From contig CM056743.1 in NCBI GenBank assembly GCA_029851415.1, positions 123,410,305 through 123,474,304 of the forward strand: a DNA stretch of 64,000 bases, written 5' to 3'. How positions within the stretch are numbered: position 1 is the stretch's first letter; each line of letters starts with the position of its first letter. Shown in pieces: positions 61,761-64,000 of this stretch. The DNA is from Eretmocerus hayati (taxonomy: Eukaryota > Arthropoda > Insecta > Hymenoptera > Aphelinidae). A program made the translations under genes and the position numbers. The notes under the pieces are model-generated. The model had not been told where the DNA came from and made no database searches. It worked only from the letters and a program-made list of their open reading frames with translations.

Positions 61761-62911
61761 CTGAAAATTCAAAATTTCAAATATTATCCAATTTTGTGTA
61801 TATTTCCTAGAAAGCTGCGTCGTTAGATGAAGATTTTTAGATTCTCAATAGCCGGTCGCGTAATCTTTTGAAGGATTGCAAAATTTCGTTATCCACGAGG
61901 CGTTGAACAAACTGCTTACAAGTACATAGACCGATGAGCGCTCTTGAAGATTTTGTCGCTTTGAGTTTGCTGATTCGATATAGTTTGTCTGTGCTCACAG
62001 CTTCTTGAGCTTTGTCAACGAATTTTCATCTCTTTCATGGTCTTTTAGAGATGCACTTGAATTCGCTTGAATGTAGTTTCTCGGCCAATTAAATCGTGTC
62101 ATCACTGTCTTCATCTTGCACTTGAGATTTGGAGATAGTTGTGTACGCTTGAGTTGTTGTTTTGTAATGGTTTCAGGAGCTTGATTAAACATCTTAGAAT
62201 TATTGAATAGATAGAGATGGACAGATGGAAACAAATCTGTCACTTGTACGAGGCTCATTTTATATGCGGTCTTTCATCGGTTATCATGAATCAGGTGTAT
62301 GATTAAATATTTTTGAATCGAACTGGTTTCATCCTCAGCCATCGGTTTATCTCGTAAGCATTTGAATGATACAGCACGATTGTGCTTCGATCAATTTTGA
62401 ATATCACTCGCATTCATTTTTGCTAAACGTAAGCGTAAAGTACATCCGGTATATTAATCAATTACTATTCGGTTGGATAAGTCCGTATATATCAAGCTTT
62501 AAAATATCGATAGCAATTTACCTACGAGTATATCTGTTTGAAAATGGTAATTCAAAAATAAGTCTATCTAAGATTTTTTATCAACTTTTCTCGCTCCTCA
62601 CGGGTCACAATTATTATGATTTTTCAAAGCACAAGAATTTAGAAGATGTTCTTGGTATTCTACATGGTGCTCTAGTTGGAATTTTCATTCAAAATATTTT
62701 TAAGAATTTTCTCGTAAATTTACTTTACCAAAATGGTTAGATTTCAAAAATTACGCTGAATAGCAAGACGCGCAACGTTAGGCTTGGTAGGGGGGATCTC
62801 GTGTAAAAAACTTTTTTTTTATAAGAAATATTTTTCAAATTGTTAGGAATTAGAGAAAATTAAGAAACGGAAAATTGTGGGCCTCGGGAACGTCTCGAGA
62901 AACATGAGACA
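61761..62911. other. Kinase intron, right part
   Basis: The next upstream exon must end in one base of a codon (G|AG at 61760) but none with C1-domain sequence is found before the window edge. AT-rich DNA with short ORFs only. Confidence 0.5.
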
Positions 62912-63918
62912 GCTCCCGACCAGAACGGTATAAGTCCATTTTTGGCATTTCTGGCAAATGAGTTTCTTGTTTTGCGAGAAAAAATGGACTTATATCGTTT
63001 TGATCCCCAAATTTTCTCGAATATTTTTCCGGACCAGAACAGGATAAGTCCATCATTCTTTCTGAAGTGGACTTACATCGTTCTGGACCGGGGAAGCAAA
63101 GAAACGAGTCGATTTTCACGGTCTTTATAGATCGTGAAATATTGAGAAACTGTAGATTTGACCCGTTTTGGATCAAAAAACGTCAAAACACTGTGAATTT
63201 ATACCGTATTTCATGGAAAGAAGGTGAAAATTCTGGGGGCTAGAACGGTATAAATCCATGTTTTTTTTCTAGAATTGTCGACTGGGACCTTTCATGTCTA
63301 GGTGTTGGTGAAGATATTTGCTAGTTTTGATTAATCATAATCGGTCTGGATCGACAGATCTCACCAAAAATGTTACATTTGGAGTACTACGACCGTAATC
63401 GGTTATATTTTTGAGGTCGCAGTCCACGAGTGGGTATTCGAGAGAAAGTTTTCATTCAATCACCCTGTTTCACGCTGTAAAATGTCTAAGAAATAGTAAA
63501 GTACGAAATTCTACTTGAAGATTCACAGATGGAGTTTATATTGAAAAGCTCAGAATCAAAATTCTTCTAATATTTCAACCTTCAACGTGGAGTTTGACTA
63601 ACTAATCAGACTTTATTCAACTTAGCAGTCTGGAACAACTCATATTGATAAACAGTATAATATGATTCAAAAGTGGCTCAATTCGAGGAGTGTAATATTT
63701 TTACAACAATATCGACCACGATGAGATTCTTTTGTACCTAGCAGAAGAATCAAATTCGGATAACTGGGCGATGACTAATGGTCATGATGCTTGTGACGCC
63801 TTAAAGTGAATTTTCACTTCCGGAGTTGTCTGTACATATTTTCACATGTATTCTCTACCGTTTCCCGTCAAACACTCAATTTTCACCGAAATGGGCTTAC
63901 ACCGTTCTGGTCGGGAGC
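62912..63918. mobile_element. TIR element with repeated CAGAACGGTATAAGTCCA motif
   Basis: The left end GCTCCCGACCAGAACGGTAT and right end ACCGTTCTGGTCGGGAGC mirror each other, continuing through AAGTCCATTT with AAATGGGCTTAC. The same word recurs inside in alternating orientation (62980, 63040, 63070, 63240). No transposase. It lies in an upstream kinase intron. Confidence 0.7.
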
Positions 63919-64000
63919 CATCCATTTACTGCTCAATACCTTCAAATGATTTTGAGTGTATTTTCTGGATTATCTTTCAATCGAGGCGGTGGGTGGAAAA

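Noticed and set aside
61995..62258. 87-codon minus-strand ORF upstream of the kinase exons
   Set aside because: Tested as the missing upstream kinase exon; it has no C1 zinc-binding pattern and no donor in the needed phase.
1..64000. CRISPR arrays, bacterial operons, riboswitches
   Set aside because: No regularly spaced direct repeats or prokaryotic gene organisation; the repeats seen are inverted and eukaryotic.

Overview
The window is animal nuclear DNA, most likely from an insect. It is AT-rich, its genes are split by GT-AG (and some GC-AG) introns, polyadenylation signals follow several genes, and short inverted-repeat elements are abundant. The best family matches are insect/animal housekeeping genes. 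I cannot fix the order; a holometabolous insect such as a hymenopteran fits, but that is a guess. Nothing prokaryotic (operons, CRISPR) is present.

Layout. 1-4.5 kb: nested, decayed transposons (LTR-like pieces, a 2 kb TIR element, a 0.7 kb foldback). 4.5-4.9 kb (minus): HIG1-domain mitochondrial protein. 6.7-7.8 kb (plus): hydroxymethylbilane synthase, apparently intronless. 8.7-14.8 kb (plus): maleless/DHX9-type RNA helicase A, 11 coding exons, 1254 aa reconstructed. 15.8-21.6 kb (plus): FASTKD4-like mitochondrial RNA-binding protein with a RAP domain, 9 coding exons, 618 aa reconstructed. 21.6-26.8 kb: intergenic, dominated by a 2.2 kb near full-length inverted repeat and a mariner-type MITE. 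26.8-36.0 kb (plus): AP-1 clathrin adaptor sigma subunit, 157 aa, whose last 15 codons lie beyond an 8.5 kb intron full of foldback elements. 36-49 kb: no convincing gene, many MITEs. 49.2-61.8 kb (minus): 3' two thirds of a theta-type diacylglycerol kinase (two RA-like regions plus catalytic and accessory domains); the 5' exons with the C1 domains lie beyond the right edge.

The genes do not form one pathway; they are housekeeping neighbours. Three concern mitochondria or haem (HIG1, HMBS, FASTKD4). AP-1 sigma and the kinase face each other across a repeat-rich gap.

Most interesting: (i) the kinase seems to have two homologous alternative terminal exons 3.8 kb apart, both starting A-T-M-L and giving different basic C-termini; (ii) the FASTKD4-like gene reads through only if two consecutive introns use GC donors, and the two exon ends with their GC donors look like copies of one another, with a third GC donor in the helicase gene; (iii) a dense set of foldback elements, including a tRNA-like unit framed by terminal inverted repeats, hairpin arrays, and families that share loops at distant sites.
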